From 13-2-20CM-66-19 sp963760225 (GTDB lineage: Bacteria; Pseudomonadota; Gammaproteobacteria; Steroidobacterales; Steroidobacteraceae): 64,000 bases of DNA. A program made the translations under genes and the position numbers. The notes under the pieces were generated by a model, which was not told the origin of the DNA, did no database searches, and was given only the letters and a program-made list of their open reading frames with translations. Within the stretch, counting starts at the first letter, position 1. Every line of letters begins with the position of its first letter. Below are positions 1-7,935 of the stretch, piece after piece. The DNA lies in the NCBI GenBank assembly GCA_963760225.1, contig CAVXCD010000002.1, positions 62,001 to 126,000 on the forward strand. Direction: 5' to 3'.

Positions 1-315
1 CGGCGCCCCGGCCAGCTTATTGCCCCACGTGAACGGCTCAGATCGCCCGCCTGTGTTTCGCATGCGCAGCCGCGATTGCGCGGCAGCGACCCTGCCATTT
101 GCCTGTGCGCCGCCGTGCCGAGACAGCACTTGCTCGTCCCGCATGAGCCCTGCAAGAAGCTCGCAGACACATCGCGATCCCTGCCCCTGCGCACTTGCGT
201 GATAGAGGTCGCATTTTAACAATAGTGATTGTCGCTCCGTTCGCTACCGCACCGTGCGCTGCGTGGCAAGCGAGCTTCCTGCACGTACCGCAGGCATTCA
301 CACGGAACAGGCTCT
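1..315. other. Upstream region without a convincing gene
   Basis: No frame here has a believable start, ribosome site and protein-like composition. Frames open on both strands are short and rich in Arg, Ala and Cys, as expected for noncoding high-GC DNA. The right part is presumably the leader and promoter of the c-di-GMP gene that follows. I could not fix a promoter. Confidence 0.4.
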
Positions 316-2460
316 ATGCCTCCAACCAATATACTTCTGATTCAGGACGATCCCACTGATAACAATGCGGTTCGAAACGCACTGAACGGGTCCTTCCAAA
401 TCGAATGGGTCAGAAGTTGCTTGGCGGGTCTGGAACGACTGGCCCAGGCGAGAAAACAACGAACGGTCCGGATCGGAGCGATGTTGGTCGACCTCATGCT
501 GCCCGACTGTCAGGGAATTGAGACCTTCGATCGGCTCTTTCTTGCCGCGCCACAGATTCCCATCCTGGTCCTCAGCGGTGCCCAAGATGAGGCAGTCGCC
601 AAGCTGGCGGTGCAGCATGGAGCGCAGGATTATCTCCTGAAGAACCACCTTGACGCGTACCTGTTGGCGAAAGCCCTGGGCAGCATGATCGAGCGCGCAG
701 CGATCGCTGAAGCGTTATTCAACGAACAAGAACGCGCGCAAGTCACACTCAACTCCATCGGCGATGCGGTCATGAGCACCGACGTCGACGCCCGGGTGAC
801 CTATCTCAATACCGTCGCTGAAGCCCTCACGGGTTGGTCGCGGAAAGAGGCGGCCGGGCGGCCGGTTACCGAGGTGTTTCGAGTCATCGATGCCACCACT
901 CGCGAGCCTGCGCCGATCCCGATAACGCTGGCGATTCGGGAAAACAAAACCGTAGTCCTTTCCACAAACTGCGTCCTGGTGCGGCGCGACGGACTTGAAG
1001 CTGCTATCGAGGATTCCACCGCACCTATCCACGACCGTGGCGGACAGGTGACCGGCGCGGTCATGGTGTTCCACGACGTGAGCATAGCTCGGGCGATGAC
1101 CAGCAAAATGCTGCACCTTGCCCAGCACGACACCCTCACCGATTTGCCCAACAGAATATTGTTTAGCAGCAGACTAACCGAGGCAATCGCGGCGGCTTAC
1201 CGTTACCGGCGAAAGCTCGCGGTGCTGTTCCTCGATCTGGATCGCTTCAAGCACATCAACGACTCGCTGGGCCACGTCATCGCCGACCGCGTGCTGCAGT
1301 CCGTCGCCAGCCGGTTACAGGCTTGCGTGCGCGCCTCGGACACGGTCGCTCGCCGGGGGGGCGATGAATTCGTGATACTGCTCTCGGAGGTGGCGCGCGC
1401 GCAGGATGCGGCCGTCAGTGCGAAAAAAATACTCCAGTCTGTGGGCTCGCTGCATCGCATCGACGGACATGATCTGCACCTGACTGCAAGTATCGGTATC
1501 GTCACGTATCCCGATGACGGGACGGAGGCCGAGGCCTTGATAAAGCACGCGGATTTCGCGATGTACCACGCCAAGGACACCGGGCGAAACAACTATCAGT
1601 TCTTCAAACCGGAGATGAACCTGCTCGCGGTCGAGCGGCAGTCTCTTGAGGTGGACCTGCGCCAGGCCTTGGAGAACCGGGAATTTGAACTGCATTACCA
1701 GCCAAAAGTGAATCTGCAGACCGGCTCGATCACGGGCGTCGAAGCGCTTATCCGCTGGCATCATCCCCAGCGCGGCCTCGTGTCACCCGCGCAATTTATA
1801 CCGATCGCGGAAGCATGTGGTGTCATCGTGCCGATCGGCCGATGGGTGCTGCGCGAAGCGTGCCGCCAAGCCCGGGCCTGGAGGGACGCAGGCCTGCCGC
1901 CGCTACGTATCGCGGTCAACGTCTCGGCACGGGAATTGCGCGAGAAGGATTTCGTTGCAATCGTGCTCGCGGCCCTGACCGAAACGGGCATCGAGCCGGG
2001 TTGTCTGGAACTCGAGCTGACCGAAAGCTTCCTGATGCAGGATGCGACGGTCACGGGTGCAGTGCTTCAGGCTCTCAAGGATCTGGGCGTGATGCTAGCG
2101 CTCGATGATTTCGGTACCGGCTATTCGAGCTTAAGCCACCTGCGGCGTTTTCCGATCGATACTTTGAAGATTGATCAGTCGTTCGTGCGCGATCTCGCTA
2201 CCGATGCTGACGATGCCAGTATCGTCAACGCGGTGATCAGCATGGGGGAGAGTCTGCATATGCGGGTTGTGGCGGAAGGTGTGGAAACACGAGATCAGGT
2301 AGCTTTTCTTCAGCAGCACGGCTGCCCGGTGGGGCAAGGCTACTATTTCGGCCGTCCGGTGCTTGCCGGTCAACTCACGCCATTGTTGCGAGCCAATTTC
2401 GCAAAACCCGCCGTCGCTACGAATGGATTTGGCCAAGGATCTGACACACCCCGACCTTGA
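316..2460 (+). CDS. Response regulator REC-PAS-GGDEF-EAL protein (c-di-GMP turnover)
   Basis: About 714 residues, cytoplasmic. An N-terminal receiver domain (about 4-120) keeps the acidic pair in LLIQDDPTD, the phosphoacceptor Asp in LVDLMLPD and the Lys in DYLLKN. A PAS domain (about 140-260) is followed by GGDEF (about 275-440) with an intact GGDEF motif preceded five residues upstream by a product-inhibition site RASD. The EAL domain (about 450-705) keeps EALIRW, ELTES, DDFGTGYSS and VVAEGVE. Both diguanylate cyclase and phosphodiesterase activity are therefore possible. The open frame reaches back to 229, but ATG 316 places the receiver at the N-terminus as in the family. A close paralogue lies at 19284-21434. 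The partner histidine kinase is not in the window. Confidence 0.93.
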   Translation: MPPTNILLIQDDPTDNNAVRNALNGSFQIEWVRSCLAGLERLAQARKQRTVRIGAMLVDLMLPDCQGIETFDRLFLAAPQIPILVLSGAQDEAVAKLAVQHGAQDYLLKNHLDAYLLAKALGSMIERAAIAEALFNEQERAQVTLNSIGDAVMSTDVDARVTYLNTVAEALTGWSRKEAAGRPVTEVFRVIDATTREPAPIPITLAIRENKTVVLSTNCVLVRRDGLEAAIEDSTAPIHDRGGQVTGAVMVFHDVSIARAMTSKMLHLAQHDTLTDLPNRILFSSRLTEAIAAAYRYRRKLAVLFLDLDRFKHINDSLGHVIADRVLQSVASRLQACVRASDTVARRGGDEFVILLSEVARAQDAAVSAKKILQSVGSLHRIDGHDLHLTASIGIVTYPDDGTEAEALIKHADFAMYHAKDTGRNNYQFFKPEMNLLAVERQSLEVDLRQALENREFELHYQPKVNLQTGSITGVEALIRWHHPQRGLVSPAQFIPIAEACGVIVPIGRWVLREACRQARAWRDAGLPPLRIAVNVSARELREKDFVAIVLAALTETGIEPGCLELELTESFLMQDATVTGAVLQALKDLGVMLALDDFGTGYSSLSHLRRFPIDTLKIDQSFVRDLATDADDASIVNAVISMGESLHMRVVAEGVETRDQVAFLQQHGCPVGQGYYFGRPVLAGQLTPLLRANFAKPAVATNGFGQGSDTPRP

Positions 2461-2505
2461 ACCTCCAACACACGGGCGGTGGCCTCCGCTGCGCGCTGCA
2501 ACGCC

Positions 2506-4584
2506 TCAGGCGTGCACCGCCGAACGAGCCATACGGACCGGCCGATTGAGCTCGAAGACGTCCGCCATCTCCGCTTCCGGAAGTGGCCGGTAGAGGAAAT
2601 ACCCCTGGACTGCGTCACAGTGCTCAGCCCGAAGAAACTTCAGCTGATCTGCAGTTTCCACCCCCTCTGCCACCACCTTCAGTTTCAAACTATGTGCCAT
2701 AGCAATGATGGCGCGAGTAATTTTCTTGTCACCGGAGTCGGCCGGAATATCGCGAATGAACGAGCGATCTATCTTGAGGGTATCGATTGGGAAGCGCTTG
2801 AGGTAAGCGAGCGATGAATAGCCTGTCCCGAAGTCATCAATCGCGATCTGCACCCCGATCGATCTCAACTTCTCGAGCACCGCCACGGCGGTTTCCCCGT
2901 GTGACATGACCATGCTTTCGGTAATTTCCAACTCCAGACTTGACGGATCGAGCCCACTGGCGTGGATGATCCCGGTCAACTTCGTAAGGAGCAACGGATC
3001 CGCAAACTGGCGCACCGAGAGGTTAACGGCGACACTGAGCTTTGTAAGTCCCTGATCCTGCCAAGCCTTGTTTTGCGCGCACGCGGTGGCAAGCACCCAT
3101 TCGCCGATCGGTACGATCAGACCTGTCTCTTCGGCAAGAGGAATGACATCGATCATCGGTACAAGCCCACGGACCGGATGCATCCAGCGCAAGAGCGCCT
3201 CGGTCCCGGTAATCAGACCGGTCATGGTTTCCACTTTGGCCTGATAATGGAGCAGGAATTCGCCCCGTTCCAAGGCATGACTCAGGTCCGACTCCAGCTC
3301 CAGTCGTTCCACCGTATGCACGTTCATCGAGGGCGAGTAATACAGGTAATTGTTTCGCCCCGCCGCCTTGGCACGGTACATGGCCACATCCGCCGCCTTG
3401 AGCAGTGCTTGCGAATCGTTGCCGTCGGAAGGGAAGACGCTGATCCCCACGCTCAATGTGACGTGACAGTCCTTTCGCCCGAGCACGTACGGTGCGCTCA
3501 GCGCTTCGACGAGCCGCTGAGAAAAGGCGGAGATATCCATCAGGTTTTCGTGGTTTTCGGTCAGCACGGCGAACTTGTCACCCCCCACCCGCGCGACCGT
3601 ATCGCTTTTCCGTGACTGGGCCCGCAAGCGGTCGGCAACCTGGCGCAACAAAACATCGCCGACTTCGTGTCCCAACGAGTCGTTAATTACCTTGAGGCGG
3701 TTTAGGTCCATAAACAGGATCGCCAGTCGCGACCCTGCGCGACGGTGCCGGGGCAGGGCTTGGTCCAGGCACTGGCTCAACATCACCCGATTGGGCAGGG
3801 AGGTAAGATCGTCATGAAAGGCGATGTGCTTGAGCCAGTCGTCCGCGCGCTTCCGTTGTCGAAGTATCTGCAGTGATAACAGGATTCCGAGTATCAGAAG
3901 CCCAGGAGTTGCGCCAAGCATGATTCCCTGGAGCAATCGGTAGGTCGTGCGGGATGCCTCGCCCAAGGCGTCGACAAATTGGTTTTCGATGGGGGTGAGA
4001 TTTTCGTTGATAACGAAGATCTCGGCCAGAATGGATTCGACCCTCGCGGCGCTCGGTGCAGGAGACTCGATCTCACGTTGTAGTAGCGTCCCGGCCTCCT
4101 CAAGCTGAACGATGTAGTGGTCGCCCGCGTCCCAGGCTCGAACCGCCCGCTGCATAAAACTGACCCAGCCAAATCTCCGGTATAGGTTGAACATCCCGTC
4201 GACGTCGTCGGGATGATTTCCGCCCTGGACAAATCCTTGCCGGACCTTTGCGAAATCCGGATTCGGCTTGTCCATCTCGACTCGAGCTTCATGATCTCCC
4301 AGGGGGACTGCGATGTCCGCGCGAAATTGGCGCAGCTCTTCCGGGGCATGGTTGGCGGCGTACTTCTGCAGATGAAAGACGGCGTCCTTCTGAGCTTTCG
4401 ACCACAAACTCTCCCCGCCGACATACGCACGCACCGACGACAGCAGCCCGAAGCTGACGTTTGCGAGCATCAAGAGCCCGACCACGATCGCAGCAAACAT
4501 CCAGATGATCGCAAAGGGTGAGCGTGTCTCTGGCGCTGCTTGTGAAGACGGTGTTGGCGTCAATTTTGGGGACTGCTCGTTCAC
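2506..4584 (-). CDS. Membrane-anchored GGDEF-EAL protein with degenerate GGDEF (probable c-di-GMP phosphodiesterase)
   Basis: 692 residues. Transmembrane segments at about 25-50 and 215-237 flank a roughly 165-residue extracytoplasmic sensor of unknown ligand. The GGDEF domain has GGDKF in place of GGDEF, so the essential acidic residue is replaced by Lys and cyclase activity is doubtful. The RKSD inhibitory site remains and could bind c-di-GMP. The EAL domain is intact: EALLRW, EITES, DDFGTGYSS, KIDRSF, VVAEGVET. The likely net activity is c-di-GMP hydrolysis controlled by the periplasmic sensor. It converges with the preceding gene, with 45 bases between stops, and no obvious terminator is visible. 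Confidence 0.92.
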   Translation of the reverse strand: MNEQSPKLTPTPSSQAAPETRSPFAIIWMFAAIVVGLLMLANVSFGLLSSVRAYVGGESLWSKAQKDAVFHLQKYAANHAPEELRQFRADIAVPLGDHEARVEMDKPNPDFAKVRQGFVQGGNHPDDVDGMFNLYRRFGWVSFMQRAVRAWDAGDHYIVQLEEAGTLLQREIESPAPSAARVESILAEIFVINENLTPIENQFVDALGEASRTTYRLLQGIMLGATPGLLILGILLSLQILRQRKRADDWLKHIAFHDDLTSLPNRVMLSQCLDQALPRHRRAGSRLAILFMDLNRLKVINDSLGHEVGDVLLRQVADRLRAQSRKSDTVARVGGDKFAVLTENHENLMDISAFSQRLVEALSAPYVLGRKDCHVTLSVGISVFPSDGNDSQALLKAADVAMYRAKAAGRNNYLYYSPSMNVHTVERLELESDLSHALERGEFLLHYQAKVETMTGLITGTEALLRWMHPVRGLVPMIDVIPLAEETGLIVPIGEWVLATACAQNKAWQDQGLTKLSVAVNLSVRQFADPLLLTKLTGIIHASGLDPSSLELEITESMVMSHGETAVAVLEKLRSIGVQIAIDDFGTGYSSLAYLKRFPIDTLKIDRSFIRDIPADSGDKKITRAIIAMAHSLKLKVVAEGVETADQLKFLRAEHCDAVQGYFLYRPLPEAEMADVFELNRPVRMARSAVHA

Positions 4585-5154
4585 GGTGTTTGTCGGGCTC
4601 TCGGGGCCGACTCGAGACTGGATCGACTGAGTTCAAATCGCCGCCCTAGCGTCGGTGGCTGCCTGAGCGTCGACGCATCGGTCGCGACCAATAACGGCAT
4701 CCCCCACCTTACCGCCGTACGGCACACGAACGATTGCAGTTGATTTTATCCAATCGCGTTAATTCATGATGTGAGCTAAGGCGCCAAAATCGTGCACGCT
4801 GCGACGATTCATGCCAGACCTTGCCGTGCTGGCGACGTCGGGCTTACGGACAAGCATTCTGCCGGCGGCCACGACGAGGTATTGGCCGGCTGCTGCCTGA
4901 TCGGCCTGTGGTGCCGGTCTTTACCCTCGACGGCACCTGGAGAGCGCGAGGCCTACTGTGGCCCATGGGGTCAAACGCAGTGAAACGGACGGGTATTGGG
5001 TTACTCGCTGAAGCGATCAATGGCGCCGGCTTGCCATCGGGCGACGCTTTGGCTTCTGTTCGCATATCGCAGTGGCACTCTCCAAAATCAGCTCCTCCTG
5101 ATCCAGAGCCGGTGGCGATCCCGTTAAAGCCACCGAATTCAACGGTGATACTGA
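4585..5154. other. Intergenic region, no convincing gene
   Basis: About 570 bases between two oppositely oriented units. It should hold the promoter of the GGDEF-EAL gene on the minus strand; an AT-rich patch at about 4740-4770 is the best candidate, but no good -35/-10 pair was found. Frames are open on both strands in the middle, but their products are low-complexity and I do not call them genes. Confidence 0.4.
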
Positions 5155-5531
5155 ATGCGCATTCCGCTTGCCGTCACGAGTATCGCACTCATCGCATTGC
5201 ACGGACCCGTCAATGCAGAGCCGCTTCGAGCCTGTGGACAGGTATCGGCTTTGGTCGATGGGGCGGTCCGTCCGCTGCTCGCAAACCTGGCTGAGTCCCG
5301 GCCGATGCCCCACCACTCATTGCACAGTTCCGCGCTTGCCTGAGTTCCCGCAGTACCTGCAGTGTTGTGCACAACAGCCGATATGGAAAGGAAGCACCGG
5401 TCACGCGAGAGATTACGGCTGATCTACCCACGCAGTATCTGTCTGAGCAAAGCAACTTCTCCGTAGTACTCTTGGTGCGTTCGATACCGCGTGTTCGGAA
5501 TGACTCGAATCAATATTGCCTGGTTGTCTGA
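5155..5531 (+). pseudogene. Probable frameshifted small exported protein
   Basis: The first frame (5155-5343) begins with a plausible signal peptide, MRIPLAVTSIALIALHG ending near VNA, then a short mature part. Around 5292-5296 the coding character moves to another frame, which stays open from 5295 to a stop at 5529-5531 and reads like ordinary protein (for example APPLIAQFRACLSS and EITADLPTQYLSEQ). Joined by a single-base change, the two halves would give a periplasmic protein of about 125 residues. I do not recognise a family. It could be a decayed gene, a sequencing error or chance. Confidence 0.3.
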
Positions 5532-5665
5532 CCCCAGATCCCTGCGCGGTTTGGCAGCCGCACTTTGGCTTTTCGCGGAGCGGATGTCAGGACAACCACC
5601 TCCGTAGAGCAGTGATCGGTCAGCTCGAGGTCTCGAGTTTCAGATTCGTCCCCATGCGTTCGGAC

Positions 5666-5854
5666 CTACACTCTGCCGTCACGGGGTCCGAGGAAATACC
5701 AAAGAATCAGACCCAGCAGCGGCAGGAGCACCACTACTAGTATCCAAAGCAATTTCCTTTCGTTGGAAGCGGAGCTTTGAACGATATTGATTACCGCCCA
5801 GATGTCGCCAGCCAGTACTAGCAGACCCCACAGACCATTGTATCCAACGTACAT
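5666..5854 (-). CDS. PLDc_N-like small membrane protein
   Basis: 62 residues with two hydrophobic segments: one around LWGLLVLAGDIWAVINIV and one around LLWILVVVLLPLLGLILWYF, ending in the short tail LGPRDGRV. The pattern, two helices and a terminal W-Y-F-x-G-P-R, is that of the phospholipase D N-terminal (PLDc_N) family, which also occurs as stand-alone membrane proteins of unknown role. A GGAGGG Shine-Dalgarno sequence lies 9 bases before the ATG. It stands alone; no phospholipase domain follows. Confidence 0.8.
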   Translation of the reverse strand: MYVGYNGLWGLLVLAGDIWAVINIVQSSASNERKLLWILVVVLLPLLGLILWYFLGPRDGRV

Positions 5855-6034
5855 GTTTCTTGGCCCTCCCCTGCTACGAGATCGCGACCACTTCGGCGTT
5901 GCGCCTAGGCACCCTGATCGCAGACACAGTTTCGCACACCCGTCTCATTGCTGTGCCGCGACCCGCATCCTCTCCCCTACCCTACGCCGGACTCCCGGCA
6001 CCACTCCCCGGGGGCTCCGATTGCGTGCCCCAGC

Positions 6035-6352
6035 TTAGCTTCCCGCGCTTTTCGGAGTGTATTCGTGTTCACTCCGAGCGCTCCAGCGATACAGGTCTTC
6101 ATCCCCACAGTGGGGGCATTTGAGCGCCGTTAATTGATCTGCGAATTCGGGCACGGCCGCTTTGCTTCCCGCTGGCGGAAGTGCAACGGCAATCAGGGCT
6201 CCGCATGACCGGTTTTTACACAACCACCCCACGTACCGATTCCCTGGAACCATTTGCGGCTTCGATGTGAGGTCGACATGGCGCACGGCAACTGAGGTCA
6301 CCGGCTTACGTGAGGGCGTACCCCGGCTCTTGCTCGGACGTTTGATCGCCAT
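6035..6352 (-). CDS. Small zinc-ribbon-like protein, function unknown
   Basis: 105 residues from ATG 6352, which has GGAGAG six to eight bases upstream. The open frame continues to 6598 but that extension has no ribosome site. The N-terminal third is basic (MAIKRPSKSRGTPSRKP). The rest carries four Cys as CKNRSC and CPHCGDEDLYRW, consistent with a zinc-binding knuckle pair, although the spacing between the pairs (about 30 residues) is wide. The gene may encode a nucleic-acid or protein-binding adaptor; nothing in the context settles this. The neighbour downstream on the same strand is the PLDc_N protein. Confidence 0.6.
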   Translation of the reverse strand: MAIKRPSKSRGTPSRKPVTSVAVRHVDLTSKPQMVPGNRYVGWLCKNRSCGALIAVALPPAGSKAAVPEFADQLTALKCPHCGDEDLYRWSARSEHEYTPKSAGS

Positions 6353-6688
6353 TGATCTCTCTCCGGTTGAGACTTCGACGAGCCTACTGCGCCTGCGACA
6401 ACTGTACTCCCAATCAACCGAAGAGCGCACAACAGCAGCCCCTGCTACAAACTTCCCGAGCGCTTCGCGGCTGTTGTCAGCTGCCCTTACCCGCCGGTTA
6501 GGGCGAGAAGCGCCCTCCTTGACCTTCGCCACAGCGACGTTACCCACCGTCTCGAGCTCGAGGTGCGGCAGGTTGGGCAGCTCGTTGGCCACGACCACCG
6601 CATCGACCGCCGACCCATTTGGCCGCTCGTGGCCACGCCTGGTAGCGCGGGTCGGCCTCGACGTTCTTAAAGGGTGGAATCGATGCCT
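6353..6688. other. Spacer between zinc-ribbon gene and transglycosylase gene
   Basis: About 340 bases. Frames run through on both strands but lack ribosome sites and recognisable content. It should contain the leader of the zinc-ribbon gene. I see nothing else in it. Confidence 0.3.
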
Positions 6689-7402
6689 CTAGGCCAGATT
6701 TAAGCGTGTGGAGTCTATTCGCGAATCGGCAAATTCCAGATCGTGATTCAGATTGGGGGGATTTCGCACGGTGGTCTGACGCTGCTGCTGCTCAGTGAGC
6801 GCCTGATAGATCTTCAGGACTTTCTGGACGTATTCAAGCGTTTCGACGAAAGGCGGAATCTGCCCCGAATTTCGATCCACGGCGTCTTCGCCAGCATTGA
6901 AGGCGGCGAGCGCGAGACGCACGTTCTGGCGAAACCGGTTGATTAGAAAACCAAGGTAGAGTGCGCCACCCCGCACGTTCTGCCGCGGGTCGGAGCGATT
7001 GGACACGCCAAACCGCGTCGCCGTCGCAGGCATAAGTTGCATAAGGCCAACTGCGCCGCGCTTCGAGACGGCACGGGAATTGAAACCCGATTCGACGACG
7101 ATTACGGCCCTAAGCAGATTGGCTTCAACGCCTGCGGATTTCGCCTCCGCCTCTATGAGGGCGTCGTACTGCGCGGCCCGCGCCAGGAGTCGGGGGTCGT
7201 AATGATCACCACTGCGCGTCAACCCCTTGGGAGTTAGATCGAACAACACGTATCGTCGTGAGTCCGGCTTGTCTGTGAAATGCGCGACGCCGTCGGCATC
7301 GAGGTACCTATAGATGGGGGGCGATGCACTGCAGAGCGCGGCCGTACACACGGCCATGGCAGCCATGGCGTATTTAAGTAACATAAAGAGCGGCTTCCTC
7401 AT
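6689..7402 (-). CDS. Exported lytic transglycosylase (SLT domain) with DUF4124-like N-terminus
   Basis: 237 residues. A signal peptide (about 1-26, hydrophobic core MAAMAVCTAALC) is followed by a short DUF4124-like segment, PIYRYLDADGVAHFTDKP, often seen before SLT domains. The soluble lytic transglycosylase domain (about 85-200) has the catalytic Glu in VVESGFNSRAVS, then GAVGLMQLMPATA and LALAAFNAGEDAVD. It should cleave peptidoglycan between MurNAc and GlcNAc to 1,6-anhydro products in the periplasm. The C-terminal tail is rich in Gln and Asn. It has no operon partner; the SD (GTAGGC) is modest. Confidence 0.9.
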   Translation of the reverse strand: MRKPLFMLLKYAMAAMAVCTAALCSASPPIYRYLDADGVAHFTDKPDSRRYVLFDLTPKGLTRSGDHYDPRLLARAAQYDALIEAEAKSAGVEANLLRAVIVVESGFNSRAVSKRGAVGLMQLMPATATRFGVSNRSDPRQNVRGGALYLGFLINRFRQNVRLALAAFNAGEDAVDRNSGQIPPFVETLEYVQKVLKIYQALTEQQQRQTTVRNPPNLNHDLEFADSRIDSTRLNLA

Positions 7403-7935
7403 CGGAAAGCCTACCGAGATGGCTGGCGGGTCAGTGGGATTAGGGTCACGGCTTGAGGCCGGACCAGCGAGACGCGCCGATATCTATGTCACGAAAAAAG
7501 GGCTCGGAAGAATTACGGGATGGGCGTCACGCCAACTCACGGTACGTCGTGCAGCATCTTGCCGGTTATGACGGAGCGCTGAGTGATCAGACTCAGCCAG
7601 GTATTGTAAAGCGCAAAGCCTCGGCCGCAGCACGGGCCGCCTGGCGGCTTCCAACGCTTCAGCGACGACTGGCCTCAGGCGGGGTGTCAGATTCGGCCTA
7701 CGCCGAACTGTTCAGGTTATCTGAGCGCAGCTGGCCGGCGACCCTTATGTGGTAGCGTCTGATTCGTGGAAGATCACAGGCAGGCTGCTCACCAAGTCAG
7801 CATCAAGGGAACAGGTGTGGTCGATGCACCTGCGGCCCAATCTTTCCCATCCAACACTGGCGCAATAGGACGCAAATCAAGCGTTTCGGTGCCGCTTCGT
7901 CGGCCCGGGCGCTAGGTTACGCAAGTGAACGAATC
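7403..7935. other. Intergenic region before the trehalose gene
   Basis: About 530 bases between a minus-strand and a plus-strand gene, so it should carry divergent promoters, which I could not place. A weak open frame at 7486-7755 is listed separately. Confidence 0.35.
7486..7755 (+). CDS. Doubtful small hypothetical protein
   Basis: An ATG-started frame of 89 codons, basic and hydrophilic (begins MSRKKGSEELRDGRH, includes KRKASAAARAAWRLP). No Shine-Dalgarno sequence precedes it and I recognise no family. It is kept only because its composition is more protein-like than the other frames in this spacer. Confidence 0.2.
   Translation: MSRKKGSEELRDGRHANSRYVVQHLAGYDGALSDQTQPGIVKRKASAAARAAWRLPTLQRRLASGGVSDSAYAELFRLSERSWPATLMW

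Noticed and set aside
229..315. Upstream extension of the first REC-PAS-GGDEF-EAL frame
   Set aside because: It adds about 29 residues of Arg/His-rich sequence before the receiver domain. ATG 316 gives the family N-terminus, and the paralogue starts at the same point.
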